Shown here one piece after another: positions 23,626 through 35,783 of a stretch of DNA of 64,000 bases; position 1 is the stretch's first letter; every line of letters begins with the position of its first letter. Origin of the DNA: Cerrena zonata (taxonomy: Eukaryota > Basidiomycota > Agaricomycetes > Polyporales > Cerrenaceae); assembly GCA_038087015.1 (NCBI GenBank), contig JASBNA010000003.1, positions 1,240,001 through 1,304,000 on the forward strand. Direction: 5' to 3'. Position numbers and translations under genes: made by a program. The notes beneath the pieces were generated by a model that saw only the letters and a list, made by a program, of their open reading frames with translations, did no database searches and had not been told where the DNA came from.

Positions 23626-26600
23626 TCATACAATCGTCTCCACATCCCCCTTCTCCTTCGTACTATTCTCCCTCCCATGTGCAGTGGCCGCATCATCCTC
23701 AACATCCTCCTCCGGACTCGTCTTCTCTATCGACCTTCTCGACTCTGCCGGCGGTATCTGAGCATCATCTCCAGACGCCGAGACGTCGACAGCGTCAACT
23801 TTAGCAATCTGAGCGCCGTTTCCTCCTGCTTCGATATCACCTGCGTTGGGTTGAGGCTGTTGTTGGCCGCCTTTGACGATGTTGCGTTTGAGCGTGTAGG
23901 GTCGGAGGAACATTACTAGATGGAAAGAATGTTCATGTCAGTATGGTAATTGATAGAGTAGAGTAATGTGGTATGGTGAACATCGAGGAAGAGGAAGAGA
24001 AGGATCGGATGTTCGGATGATAGCACGTTTGTAGTAGAAGGAGAACGGAACGGCGGAGATGGGTCAGAAGGTCAGAAGGCGGGTAGAATCAAAGGCGGAG
24101 AAGGATGGAAGACAGAAGACCCTCAGATACGAGAATAGAAACCAAAGGTCGAAGAATAGCAACATACCAAGGATGAGCCCGACGCCCAAGATCGGAGTCA
24201 TGATCAACCAGATCTTGCTTAGTGAAGATGTATAGGCATGTTCGAGAGCTTGGCGTATAACGGGATCCTATATGCAATGAAGAGTCAGTAATGATGATAC
24301 CAATAAGCAATAAGCGTTTGCGAGCATTGGAATTTAAAAGTTAAGCGTCGAGTCGAGTCAAGAAGCGACAGGCAGAATGGTGTGTAGTAATACGCATTCA
24401 TGGCGGTGATGATCATAATGGTGAGAAGAGATGAAACTGACCTGGATATTTTTGACTTGTCTGACAAATTGGTTAAGTGCCGCCGGTGAGGTGTCAATGT
24501 TGAGGCCAGGGATCTGAGCGACCTTTCCGTCTGAGGAACTGTACGAAGATGTCATTAGTATCGTGTTACAATGTCAATTTTTGTGAATGACGTACGCCAG
24601 ATAAAATAGCTTGACCAACGGAGATACCAACGGTACCACCAAGAGTCCTAATAAAGCCAAATGTAGATGTACTAGTCGCCATATCTTTCAATGGCATGGC
24701 TGCTTGAAGACCAATCAGAGGTGTTTGGAAGAGACATCCAATTCCAACTGCTGAGATGAGTAGGTACAAGACCTTCTCTGCACTAGAATCCATTCAAGTG
24801 ATTGAGTTAGCTAGATAGAAATGCAGAGGGAAACAAAATAAGCACTAACGTGTTGGATTTCTCGTCCAATTGGATCATGAGGCCATACCCAAGCACGATG
24901 ATCACCCACGAAAACCACATCGTAGGTCTCCAACGTCCCTGTCCGTGTAACGATCTGGCCGGAAACAGTAGATACCGCAGCTGCGCCAAGAGAGTATGGG
25001 AGCATTCTAAGAACGTCCCTTTAGCTATGTATTAATATAGTGGTTCTTAAAGAGGTAACCCACCTGACACCAGCACCAGTAGCCGAAGATCCTAGGACTT
25101 GGAAATACACAGGAAGGTAGTATGCACCAGAGAAGAAGGCGAGTGCGTGGAAGAACGTGGAGATGAGGATGAAAGCAGTCGTTCGTACCCTGAATAGACG
25201 GGGTGGGAGAATCGGTGAACGGCTAGTGTATATTTCGTTCACTGTTGCTGCTAGCAGGAGCGCAACTCCGACGACTAGGGGAGCGATTGTTTGTGGTGTG
25301 GACCCTGAATGTCGAATATAAGTCAAGATTACACGTAGGTAAATGCAGGGATCAGATACGCACAGCTAGTTTCACTGAAGTTAAAAGCCTAGGAGGATGA
25401 GAACGACACCGGAAATGATTAATACAAAGCCGACAAAGTCGAATTCTGCGATATGTTCTCGGAGGGTCTTTCCTTGATGCGGGTTCAAGTTGAGGAAGAA
25501 GAATAACAAAGCAAACGCCAATCCTCCCGTTGGTCTGTGTTTCGTGAGCAGTCTGGCTCAATTATCGTGTCATTAAGGGGCAAATAAGCTTTCAAACTTA
25601 CAAGTTAATGAAGAAGCACCTGCAAAACAGTAGAGGCGATCAGCAGCGTCTCGTGTTAGCGAGGAGAAGCACAACTTACCATCTCCAGGAAACATGATCG
25701 GCAAAGACCTGAACGATACACTCTCATCAGCCAAACAGAACGCTTCTTTTGAGTGAAATCATGATCTTACTCCTCCGAGCAAGGGTCCTATGACGCTATA
25801 GGGACCTGTGAGAAATTACAGGGAAAAGAGAGAGAACAAAAACATACCTTGCAATTCCCCAAGTCGCCCCGAGGAAACCACCGTACTTTCCACGACTAGT
25901 GAATATTAGTAGTGCCGCAATATAGGAATTATTATATCAAGACTCACTCTTGTAGCGAAACGATGTCGGAAATTGTGATTTGGACCATCTGAATGATCCC
26001 ACCACCACCTATTCCCTGTACAGCTCGACATACGACGAGCCATACCATATTTTGCGCAGCGCCACATAGCGCGGATCCAATCTAAACATAAACATACAGT
26101 CAGCCGTGAAGATGACGACATTCATTCCGGGGGTGAGGCGCACCAGAAATATGATAATGGACGTATAGAGAATGGGCTTTCCGTCCTGCAATGTATATTT
26201 AGTCATTCCTCCGATTCCATATAGAGTGTTTGACATTCCATACCTACGATATCTGAGAGTTTACCATAAATCGGTCCGAGTGATGCTGCTGCAAGGAGAT
26301 AAGCGCTATTTTCTTCGTAAGCGGACACCCGAGGGACTGTGCGGAAGTCGCAGTGTGAGTAGACTGGTGACCTACCTCCCGACCCAGCTGTAATCTTTTC
26401 CGCCGCCCAGTTTAGCGACAATAGTTGGCAGCGCTGTTGCTACAATGGTCTACAGGGTTCGAAGCAGAGCTCTGACATGAGCTATGCATAAACATGGAGA
26501 CGAAATCAAAGTCTGAACAAACCTGATCCAAAGCGGCTAAAAAGGTGCATGACATCAACCCAAAGAACACAATGCCAAGATTGTTCTTGGGCAGTACATG

Positions 26601-26714
26601 TTCTTCATTTTGTTTCCAAGCCTGCCCTGGTTTTAACTTCTTGCTTGGTTCGACGTCATGCAAGTCTGACCCCTGAGGGGTTGTCGTGCTTTCTCGTTTC
26701 TCTGAGGAGGTCAT
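23626..26714 (-). CDS. MFS drug-type transporter (DHA family), two one-base frameshifts
   Basis: Major facilitator transporter of the fungal drug:H+ antiporter type, expected in the plasma membrane. The ATG chosen is at 26714 (MTSSEKRESTTTPQG), since the upstream in-frame codon is TTG. Motifs are LGIVFFGLMSCTFLAALDQT in TM1, YLLAAASLGPIYGKLSDIVG (motif A region) and GIGGGGIIQMVQITISDIVS. Many hydrophobic spans follow, for example PLVVGVALLLAATVNEIY and VLYLLISAVGIGCLFQTPL. The C-terminus is a long hydrophilic tail ending KGDVETIV. The frame breaks at the CCC 24937-24939 (RTG should continue RWRPTMWFSWVIIVLGYG) and at CC 24522-24523 (LRRKVAQIPGLNID requires one base less). More than ten introns are present. 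The substrate is unknown. Confidence 0.86.
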
Positions 26715-28062
26715 GAGCGGAAGGATATGGTGCGACAACTATGGGCGGAGGGGCAAGCCGAAAAGATCATGGCCATGGGAGGCTGATTATATAGTGAGAA
26801 TGCAGACCGGAGGACGCAAACGATAGCCATTGGTGCCCTATGCGTTCGGATGATATTTTCGTTGGATCCTCTCCCTTGTGCGTCGGCTCTACCCCATGCC
26901 GTAGGCCTCGGCACTCCGGCCGGTTTCTAATCTCCATAGTACCCACTTTGTAGTCGGCAAGCCAGTTCTACAATTCCATTAACAATCAGTCGGAACGGCA
27001 CGCCGGCATGGCTCACCCAAAATAACTCACTGCGCTGCTTGAAGGCCGCCGCGGCATCATCATGAACCTGGACCTACAATATCCTGACTCAGCTACCGCT
27101 CAAGCAATTGCCAAAATTCAACGCCTGGAACGATGCTACGCAAGAAATGCAATTAAGAAATTCGAGTCATAGACAGCCCCTTGTATCAAAATATTTAGTG
27201 AAAGTGACAAAGAAACATATCTAGAGATCACGAGTATATGTCAGCTTGACGTCCACTGACACACCGGTTTCACGAAAAGCCAACCACAGTGGACGTCTCT
27301 GCATGGGAAAACATCATTCAAAGGTGCATAGCCTTTAAACCTCCTACCTACTAGCACGGATCCATGGTGAATCGGAAGCTTATAAGCCATTGCCCGATGG
27401 AAACGGCGGTGAGCCCACTTGAAAGTCCTTGAAATTTCACACCCACTATAGATATGGAACGGTTTTAAGTCTGGAGAGTGCGTAAGTGTGCGCCAAAGCT
27501 CAAGGTAAGGTTACGATTCTCATTTCCAATTATGGCCAGGAGCTTCACAAGTGAACATCGAAAATAGAACCGAACAGCGAGGGTTCCACAGTTGCTTCGA
27601 TATGAACCTAGTCTTCATGAATACAATCCGCTGTAATTATGATTTATCCGAGATGTCACGATGCCTATCCAGAACAGGCCATATCGATGATCTTCGACGT
27701 CCTGTCAAACTCCTCGAAGAATAGCAGTGAACTTTCTTGTTTCGTGTGTTTGGCTTATAATGTCGGTGCAGCATCCAGAAACAGTATTATATTCGGGAAT
27801 AGTAGTTCATAACCACCTGAGAAACTTGCCAGTCTTTGAATATGAGTTTCTCTACAGACGAATAGAAAGAAGGCAAAGAGGAGTTGGGTCAAGGGCCTAT
27901 GACGCTTTCGGAAAACGCCTAGGATCAGTGCTTACATAATGTCGCAGAGATCTATCGGTGGCCCTCAATCTCTCTTTGCTCTTTGCACCATCCACTGATC
28001 CCCGCCTCATCTCTTGTCTCTTTCTCTTTTTTCCTTCCTCTGTTACACTTAGAAAAATAGCC
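26715..28062. promoter_or_regulatory. Long divergent upstream region, MFS / Ran
   Basis: A 1.35-kb interval lies between divergent start codons. It contains a CT-rich stretch just before the Ran ATG (about 27,965-28,050), typical of strongly expressed basidiomycete genes. An open frame at 27727-27939 has no recognisable product. Confidence 0.45.
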
Positions 28063-29176
28063 ATGGCGGATCAAGCTACGATCCCAACATTCAAGCTCGT
28101 TCTTGGTACGCCTTATTTCACTATTCAGAACGCGTTTAATTACTAATCGCCACTTTCGTCTTTTTCTTCCATCGATTCCACAAACTTATCCACTCGCTCA
28201 CCCCGCAATCGTGAACGACTATGATCTCAAACTATTCTGATGTAAACGAAATCCACGCGTATAGTCGGTGATGGAGGTACCGGAAAGACCACCTTCGTCA
28301 AGGTAAAGTTTCAACCATATTGGTCTTCCGACTACTGATCGCACACTGATACACCAAAACTACAGCGCCACTTGACTGGAGAATTCGAGAAGAAATACAT
28401 TGGTATGTGGGATACCGAGAAGTTGTGGCGTCGTCGATTTTGACGCGTTTTTCTCGTTTTCAGCCACCCTCGGTGTTGAGGTCCACCCTCTGTCTTTCTC
28501 GACCAACTTCGGTACCATCTGCTTCAACGTCTGGGATACCGCTGGACAAGAAAAGTTCGGTGGCCTTCGTGACGGTTACTACATCCAGGGTCAATGCGGT
28601 ATCATCATGTTTGATGTGACTTCCCGTATCACCTACAAGAACGTCCCCAACTGGCATCGTGACCTCGAGCGTGTTTGTGAAAGCATCCCCATCGTCCTCT
28701 GCGGTAACAAAGTCGATGTTAAGGTACGTGGCGTAGATCTGAGACCGATCGTTATATGCTAATATTTGCTTCCCCGCGCGTTGTAGGAGCGAAAAGTAAA
28801 GACCGCTGCTGTTACCTTCCACAGGAAGAAGAACATCCAATACTTCGAAATCTCCGCCAAATCCAACTACAACTTTGAGAAGCCATTCTTGTGGCTTGCC
28901 TAGGAAGTTGGTTGGGTAAGTCACGTGTTGCATGACGTTTTCCCCCTACATCATCTAACGTTTTATATGTGTCATTCAGCAACCCCTCTCTCGAGTTTGT
29001 CGCTGCACCAGCTCTTGCACCCGCTGAGGTCCAAGTCGACCCCGCTCTCATGGAGCAATACCAGAAGGAGTTGGCACAGGTATGTTCCATGACACTCGGA
29101 GTATCTGATTATCGTACTGATCTCGTACTTGTAGGCCGAGGCCGTTCCTCTTCCTGAGGAAGATGACGACTTGTAA
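28063..29176 (+). CDS. GSP1: Ran/Gsp1 nuclear-transport GTPase (one-base insertion creates a stop)
   Basis: Ran is the small GTPase that gives direction to nuclear import and export. Exons read [27 protein letters not shown] (P-loop), [12 protein letters not shown], then [15 protein letters not shown] and [20 protein letters not shown] (switch II). The guanine-specificity motifs are [10 protein letters not shown] and [19 protein letters not shown], and the tail ends PLPEEDDDL, the acidic C-terminus found only in Ran. Codon GCC (Ala of WLA) is followed by TAG at 28901-28903. Removing one T restores the invariant [13 protein letters not shown], and the following splice site then stays in phase. 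A true stop would remove about 36 C-terminal residues of an essential protein, so I read this as a consensus error. Six to seven short introns are present. Confidence 0.95.
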
Positions 29177-29974
29177 ACCAGCACTTCATATCATCTCACG
29201 CCGTCTGTTTTACCTCCTCTGTATCTCTATATACATACATACGCATATTCCATGAAGACGCTGTGTTCGAATAAAGGTTTCTCTGCATATTCATAACATT
29301 TTAGTGTACACGTTCCTCTGGAATGTAGTGCTTGTTGTTCTTGTACTTATTTTGAAGGTATGGCCTCTTCCGAGATGCACCCGGGTGGATGATTCTCAGA
29401 AGAGCCGGAGGCTGTCACACATTTGGCTTCTTACGTGCAATTTCCGTCCCTCCGCGGCCGTCTCTGAATCCGGCGGTTATCCTCTTCACGTTTTGTCGCT
29501 CCTTTCTTCCGGTCCTGACCGTTGGTTTTGCGGATTGTTGTATAAACTAGCTCGGTCGTGGATACGAGTATCCCTTCGCAACACTTTGGTAGTGCAGAAT
29601 TCGCAGGATATAAATGGTATAAGAAATGCTTCCGTGGTGGGAATACTCCTCGAATATGGTTGTACTTGTAAGAGTCTTGTTCTCGATTCCCCTAGACGAT
29701 TTATGTCCGATGAAATAAGGCAAAGTCGGTTTAGAAAGCGAATAAGTGCTAGGTGCGAACACCAGAGTTGCCATTTGGGGACTCGCACCGCGGCCATCAA
29801 GGGGCAGAGTGAATTGTGGTGCATCAGAGCGCCGAAGCGGCGGGGTGGGCTTGGTAGGAAGGCGGTGTGCACAGTACATTCTGTGTCTCTTACCGCAGCA
29901 CTCGACAGCGCTGGTCGCATCTTACTTTACTCTATTGCTTTTCATCTCGTTCTCCTTGTTTTCCTGCTTTCACG
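29177..29974. other. Intergenic: Ran 3' flank and LEA2-gene upstream region
   Basis: The first ~120 bp are the Ran 3' UTR. The rest lies upstream of the LEA2-domain gene and ends in a CT-rich patch directly before its ATG. A long frame crosses the region, but only its end overlaps real coding sequence. Confidence 0.45.
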
Positions 29975-31387
29975 ATGGCTTACAACGAGCAGCATGGCCA
30001 GTACCCTCAGGGGTACAGCCAATACCCTCCACAACAACAGTATCCTGAGCATGACGAGTTTAACCCCTTACAACAACAATAATCAACAATTCCAGACTCA
30101 ACAGGATTACAATGCTTATAACCAACAACAAGGCAGATACGACTATCACGACAACCCTTATGGAGGAGGATATACAGACGACCCGACCGGCCAACCTGTG
30201 TCGAAGGAGCAGCAGTCCGAGCGAAGCGTGTTTGAGCATGATGATTTCTCCGCCCCTAGACCCCGGGGTCCAAAGTGAGTCTTTGATATTTCAGGGTAGT
30301 CGGTAATGCCACAAGCGAGAATCGTCTTCTGACTTTCATGGAAAACCCTCCTGCACCTCCTTTGCCTGGCCCTAGAACTTCCAAGGCGTTACGTCGTTGG
30401 CGGTATGAACACCAAGGGAATATCTGGACCAAGGGTGGACGAGGAAGATGTTTCGGCAGATTCTTCTGCTGTACCATTATGATCTTCGTCTTCCTGCTTG
30501 TCAGCATCATCCTTTCACTGGCTTTGGTATGTGACTGCATTATTCACGATTTAAAAAGATTATTTAACTTGGGTGCAGTGGATTCGACCGCCCGATATTG
30601 AAATCGGCGGCATCACCCAGGCGACGTCGGGCAGTACTGTACGTTGATATATTGTTGGCTAAGCATGATTGCGTTTATACTGACAATTGCACAGTTCCAA
30701 CTGCAGTCCGATGGAGTGTCGTTCAACGGTGGGATCAATATCACGTATGTACTTTCTTTTCCATTCTTGTGGCTATGATCTCACGGGACGCTGATATAGT
30801 GTGAACAATCCGAACTACTTCTCCGTCAAATTCGAGACGATCACGGCTGATGTAGGTTTCAATGCGGAATTAACATATTGTCAGCCTCCTCATATTTTGT
30901 CTTCAGGTTATCTACCCTTTGAACAACACGCGCTTCGGTGGAGGTACACTGAAGGATCTCGAGATTAAGTCGAACCAACTCACCGAGTTCAACTTCCCTT
31001 TACCCTTAACTACACCGACGCCATCGATCCCAACGGTGCCATCCTTGATGATATCACTTCTAAGTGTATTACCAACAAGGCCACCAATCTGCAGCTCCAG
31101 TACAAGATCTCGGTAAGTTCATTTCATTTCCTAATTCTTAACATTCCGTGGGTTCTCACTTCGGTTGTCATCACAACAGCTGGATTTCAAAGTCATCCTC
31201 ATACCTATCAAGCCGACAATAAGCAATACCATAAACATCCCTGCTCCTTGTTGACTGACGGTCTACAGGTACGTTTCCTCTTCTAACTTCATCGTTTCTA
31301 CCTGCTGACCATCATATCCAGAGTATCATCAAGTCCCTCGGCGGTAGCTCGAGTAGCTTGGGCGACCTTCTCATGAAGTTGTTTTAG
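29975..31387 (+). CDS. LEA2-domain single-pass membrane protein (three frameshifts)
   Basis: The ATG at 29975 starts a Gln/Tyr/Pro-rich cytosolic segment (MAYNEQHGQYPQGYSQYPPQ). A basic stretch and one membrane span follow (RCFGRFFCCTIMIFVFLLVS, then IILSLAL). The outer part reads WIRPPDIEIGGI, FQLQSDGVSFNGGINI, VNNPNYFSVKFETITAD, FGGGTLKDLEIKSNQLTEFN and LQLQYKISLDFKVILIPIKP. This is the LEA2 beta-sandwich fold, also present in yeast Vac7 and Tag1. The end is SIIKSLGGSSSSLGDLLMKL, TAG at 31385-31387. Three one-base shifts are needed: an extra C in CCCC 30064-30067, a missing T at TTT 30999-31001 and a missing base near 31251. Location in plasma or vacuolar membrane is inference. Confidence 0.75.
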
Positions 31388-31765
31388 TCATCTAGACGTC
31401 GATAATGTTGCCGTACAACCCGCTTAATGTGTTTGACGTAGTTTTCCTTGGTCTCGGTTTTACTTGCTATCATGGACTTGTATCTATTCTTTGCTATGTG
31501 GACAATACAGCGGACGTGCTTTTGTAACGCTTGTTAAAATTACATGATTCGCTTTCAATATGATTGACTTGTTTTCTTGGACCTTCAAATCACTGGATTG
31601 ACATCGTAGACCTGGGTTAGTGGCGGCGCCACTCACTACTTAGAGTCGCAATAGTCACAAGGTACATCTTCCTCTCCCTACTCAGATCAAAGCCCCTTCT
31701 GAGTCGATCCCTCGGTCTCCTTTTACCATTGTCCTTTATTACCTTAGCCTCGGACACTAATTATC
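31388..31765. other. Intergenic: LEA2-gene 3' flank
   Basis: A 378-bp stretch with no coding signal. It is T-rich at first, consistent with a 3' UTR. Confidence 0.4.
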
Positions 31766-32103
31766 ATGGCTCACCCCAATACGTGAGTTCTACTCTCAGG
31801 ACATGTGGCGCTGTGAATGGAAATAGTAAGAGTATGGATTGAGGGCGGCGGAAGTGCACAGGACATCGCGACCCTTGCTACTGATGCACATTACAAGATA
31901 CTACCTAGCTTTGAGAGGGAATCGACGTCCCCAAAAGCGTTGGTAAAGTGGCTCATGACCCTACATCTCACCACTGTCACCCCACGCACTAAGCCGATAG
32001 ACCTATACACTTGCGGTTTAAAACTATATTTTCACAGGGACCCAGACCCCAGACCACCGATGTTCAGAAGACCATAGGGATACTCGCCGATGGGGATCGA
32101 TGA
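31766..32103 (+). CDS. Predicted small protein (64 aa), unknown
   Basis: Three short exons, 31766-31782, 31831-31942 and 32038-32103, join in phase with GT...AG introns. They read MAHPNT, VWIEGGGSAQDIATLATDAH and YKILPSFERESTSPKAL, then GPRPQTTDVQKTIGILADGD before TGA. No family is recognised, and no signal peptide or membrane segment is visible. Support rests only on phase-consistent introns and protein-like composition, so this could be chance. Confidence 0.35.
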
Positions 32104-32208
32104 CCAAGGAACCTAAAAACGTCAAGGTTTGGATAGACAACGTTATTATCTAGATAATATGTTAGGTATAACGATACACCGTGGGGTTCGTTAGGAATAT
32201 GCCTAACG

Positions 32209-33673
32209 CTAATGCAAGATTGTCAATTCGTGTCCTTGTTGTGTATCTCGACTGCGACTTGAATCCGAGAGTGACATGGGTCGGAATTCCCCTTGGGGTT
32301 GTCGGCTCTTTCGGTCTAAGGACAAGTACTGATTACGCGATGAACTGTCGTCTCCATCTGAAGTAGCTCCGATCACCACAGTCGATAATGGCGGTCTATC
32401 AGAAGAGGTCGTGTAGAAGGAGTCTTCAGACGATATCTTCTGCACACGTAAAATTATACCAGTGAAGGCGATGCCCTGTAACGCAACCGTTAACCAGATA
32501 GAAAGGAAAGAAAGGATGTACCATCGCGATGCCTACAATCAGAGGTGGTACAGCATGGTCAACAATTTGGTACCCCGAGTTGTGTATTGCCCCAAGGACG
32601 AGAACTAGTAGTTGCGCAACCGCGACGACCATGCCGCTCTCTACAATGAGCCACATGATATGCAGATAGCGTGCTTCACGACGTTGAGCAGCGCGGCCGA
32701 GCTGGCGGTACTGCCACCATATTTTCCATGCTATGGCGGAGGTTAAGCTGACATTGAGGATAACAGAGATCAGGATCATGGGTGCTTCCCAGCGGTACTA
32801 GACAGACGTGGTAGCCTCAGCGGACTCTTGCATCCATAAGCAATAACGGAAGAACCACGTACAAGATCTGAAGTCCGTTCCAAATTTACAGCGTCGGCAT
32901 GTGGACGGCTGAACTCCCACTGAAGCATCACGCCCATACCTAAAGGAAGCAATTGTGCCATAAAAGTGTTGGTCGCCCTTAGTCATATAACGATCGTAAA
33001 TCGGCGATCGATGTACTCACAAAAAGTAGCGAGCACGCATAAGCCAGAAATCAACAGGAGCCACCGTCGTTTTCCGTAGATCACCCAACAACGATATGAC
33101 TGTAACCATAGTGTGAAGCGATGTCAGTTAGAGGGGTTAGAAGGTTTGGGCTTCAATAATCGAGCATAACCGTACCAGGAATGAGTCCCCGAGCACAACC
33201 TGGAGAAACCAACTCGTGGATTCAATGTAACCTGACGTGACATCGGTCTTATTAAACCAGTCAGCTGGAGACATCTCGGTCTGGCCCCAGATCCCATGTA
33301 CGGTCCGTTGGAGACCAACGAAGTTTGATACAGCTCCGTTGACAAATAAGGCGAATGCCTATGCGAGAGTAACGTTTTAAATGAGTTCGCATTAAGTCCC
33401 GGGGGTGGCTTCGTGTTCCAAGATCTAGAGTTATGACGTACTGTAAAGATTAGGTAGAAATTGACAGGACGGCGATGTACATCTCGACGACAGCATGCAG
33501 GGATGTACGTCGTTAAGAAGACGAAGAATAGTACAGCGTGCATCCCTGAAGATACGTGAACCTTCGAATTTGATTTTACACTGGCAAAAGACCATATAAG
33601 GTTACGTACCGAAAAGAAGGGTCGAAAGCCATAGGGATATCGTGTAGCCTTCATCTCGAGGAAAGAAGGCCAT
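32209..33673 (-). CDS. Multi-span membrane protein of the basidiomycete-expanded type
   Basis: The start chosen at 33673 gives MAFFPRDEGYTISLWLSTLL, spliced to FGMHAVLFFVFLTTYI (span 1). Then come FYLIFTAFALFVNGAVSNFV (span 2), WFLQVVLGDSFLV, WVIYGKRRWLLLISGLCVLA, LISVILNVSLTSAIAWKIWW, MVVAVAQLLVLVLGAIHNSG and AVPPLIVGIAMGIAFTGIIL. Six to seven spans are visible. A Ser-rich cytosolic tail follows (SSRNQYLSLDRKS) and ends HELTILH at 32209. This layout, with the NGAV and GD patterns, is that of a large family of uncharacterised membrane proteins in mushroom-forming fungi. The splice near 32,960-33,020 is uncertain. No function is known. Confidence 0.7.
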
Positions 33674-35183
33674 AGCCTCGCGCCAATCGGTCTCAAGAGG
33701 GTAGAAGATGACCGTTGACCCTACCTGGTGGAGGTTAATGGTTGATAGGCAACCTTCTTTGGGAACTCGACGGCGTATTGAAGAGACTGGGAATCCCCAC
33801 CAATTCTCCGCTCACTTCATCAGGGAAATTATCGTTACCACTGGAAGTCCCAGTGGCAGTCATTGGAATTCCAGACGCCCATTGTTATCCTGTACCATGA
33901 TGGGCCTGAGTAGTTCATATACGAACTGAGTTTAGCACGGAAGCCATTGCACAGCCTTGCGGCCTATAAGTACATCTTCACAGGCTTGGACGACAGATGC
34001 CAATATGGTGGACCCTGTATCATATTTGAGTATCGTCTTTCAGGGCTAAACAACAAGCAATTGGTCTGAGTCGTGGAATAGCATTGTAGCAAAGTTATGT
34101 CTCCAATAACAGCTCCGATCATCTTACGAAACTTCCACTACAAATTACAGCGGAGTCTGAAAAGGCAATAAACAACTGTAAACAAGAAGTATTAAATGAT
34201 TCTCTATGAACTTGAACTTCATGTTGAGCATACATACGTTCTAACTTCACTCGCGAGGACTTCGAATTTCAATTTGGGGGTATTTTCAGATCCGTTATAT
34301 ATCTGCATCACTTGATGGTCAAAAGATGGAAAACTTTTTTCATCATGCATGCAGTACTAGGTGGCTGTATGGGCAGGTTTTATCTTCCACTTTCTTTCAC
34401 CACTAAGTCATTACGAAAGTGCATCTATTGACGAGACCGCTCACAGACTTGGAAACACGACTGTCACCTCTACTCGACCTCTGAATGTGTTTCTATGCAC
34501 ATATTCACATATAACATCCGGCAGAGTGAGCTAGATCGTGCGGACACAAACTTGAATGTCTATGCTCACTGGCTACAGCGTGTCCGTATCGTAGCCGAAC
34601 TAGTCTTCGGCTGTTACCTCGCATTCCACTTTGCGCTACGTTTAGCCAAGCACGGGGATATATCTCCATCACTTCAGCTAAGTTTTTTCGGATGACATTA
34701 CAGAGGCTTCTTATCGGAACTATACGACACTTAGCACCTAGCCTGGACACACCTCGAATGTTTGCATGACGACTTCACACTTCGCAAGAGGTGACGGCGT
34801 TTCTCCTCGTGGCCTGAGAGGAGTAGTTTGTATAGGTGCCTGAGCATCGGAAGCTCGTGACAACATTATGACATACAGGATTGCGAACAGAACATGGATG
34901 GAACGAAGCAGTGTGGGATTTACTCTCACATGAGCACGATAATGATTGGTTGACTGATGTATAACTGTTACGATAAGTGGTCTGTGCTTCTCAATTTTTT
35001 GTATTACTTCACCTACCGCGAACGTAACTTATCGCACGGTTATCGATGAAACGTCGTCATGTCATCTGTACTCTCCGCATTGTGGGACTGATCTTTGTAG
35101 GCTTGCCAGACAGGATATACATCATGTATGCCTAACAAATTCACCCAAACCTCACCGTCTTCGCAGAAGCACAGACACCTCTT
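33674..35183. other. 1.5-kb AT-rich intergenic region with one possible small secreted ORF
   Basis: No conserved gene is visible. On the minus strand at 34738-34929 an ATG opens a 63-codon frame, MRVNPTLLRSIHVLFAILYV then IMLSRASDAQAPIQ, which looks like a signal peptide with a cleavage site after ASDAQA. A GTGTGT donor at its end could lead to further exons. I do not call it a gene. Confidence 0.3.
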
Positions 35184-35783
35184 CACTCATCCCCCTCCTC
35201 CTTAAACTCAACGATCACAACCTCCCGCTTTTTCTTGGTCTCACGTTTAGTCTGGGTAGCCTGTGAGGCTTTCTTCATAAACGGGATCAACGAGCTCTGG
35301 GTGGTGACTTTGGGGTCAACCCATCCCTTCGGTTCGATCAACTCAAGAGTCTCCATAATCCAATCACGACAGGTCCATCCGTCAAATTTGGGCGAAGGTA
35401 CATTAGACTTAATGATCTACCTCTAACCTCAGCTCTCGGCTAGAAGACTTCATAGGCAATCTGCTCACCTCATCCATAGTCGCTATGTCTTCCGACTTAA
35501 TGGTTCCGATGCGCACGCCTCCGAAGCATTTCTCAGACTTGGGTAGTCCGACATCCGCTGCGACAAGCCTCCACACGAGACCACGTCCGTCGCTGTAATT
35601 ATACTCCAGTGCTTGCCAGCTCGGGCCCTTTTGCTCCCGGACGTTGGTAAGCACTATGAGTGCCCAGTGAAATTCTTCCTCGTTGCCTACGGTGAAATCA
35701 GCGCGTTCATACTGTGCGATGACGAGAGAATGAGAAGGTTCCTGGCTGGTGGTAGACCCAAACAGCTCCTTGAGTTTGTTCAT
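35184..35783 (-). CDS. Conserved fungal protein of unknown function
   Basis: Two exons: ATG at 35783 (MNKLKELFGSTTSQEPSH) to about 35,471, then an in-phase exon ending VIVEFKEEGDE at TGA 35184-35186. The core reads EEFHWALIVLTNVREQKGPS, WQALEYNYSDGRGLVWRLVA, CFGGVRIGTIKSEDIATMDE, IIKSNVPSPKFDGWTCRDWI and METLELIEPKGWVDPKV. The FHWAL...WQALEYN pattern followed by WTCRDWIMETLE resembles a protein family common in basidiomycetes and annotated only as a domain of unknown function. No signal peptide or membrane span is present. The C-terminus is Lys-rich (ETKKKREV). Confidence 0.65.

Noticed and set aside
29304..30278. 324-codon open frame on the plus strand
   Set aside because: Its first two thirds have no protein character. 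It only becomes real where it overlaps the frame-shifted part of the LEA2 gene, so it is an artefact of the extra C at 30064-30067.
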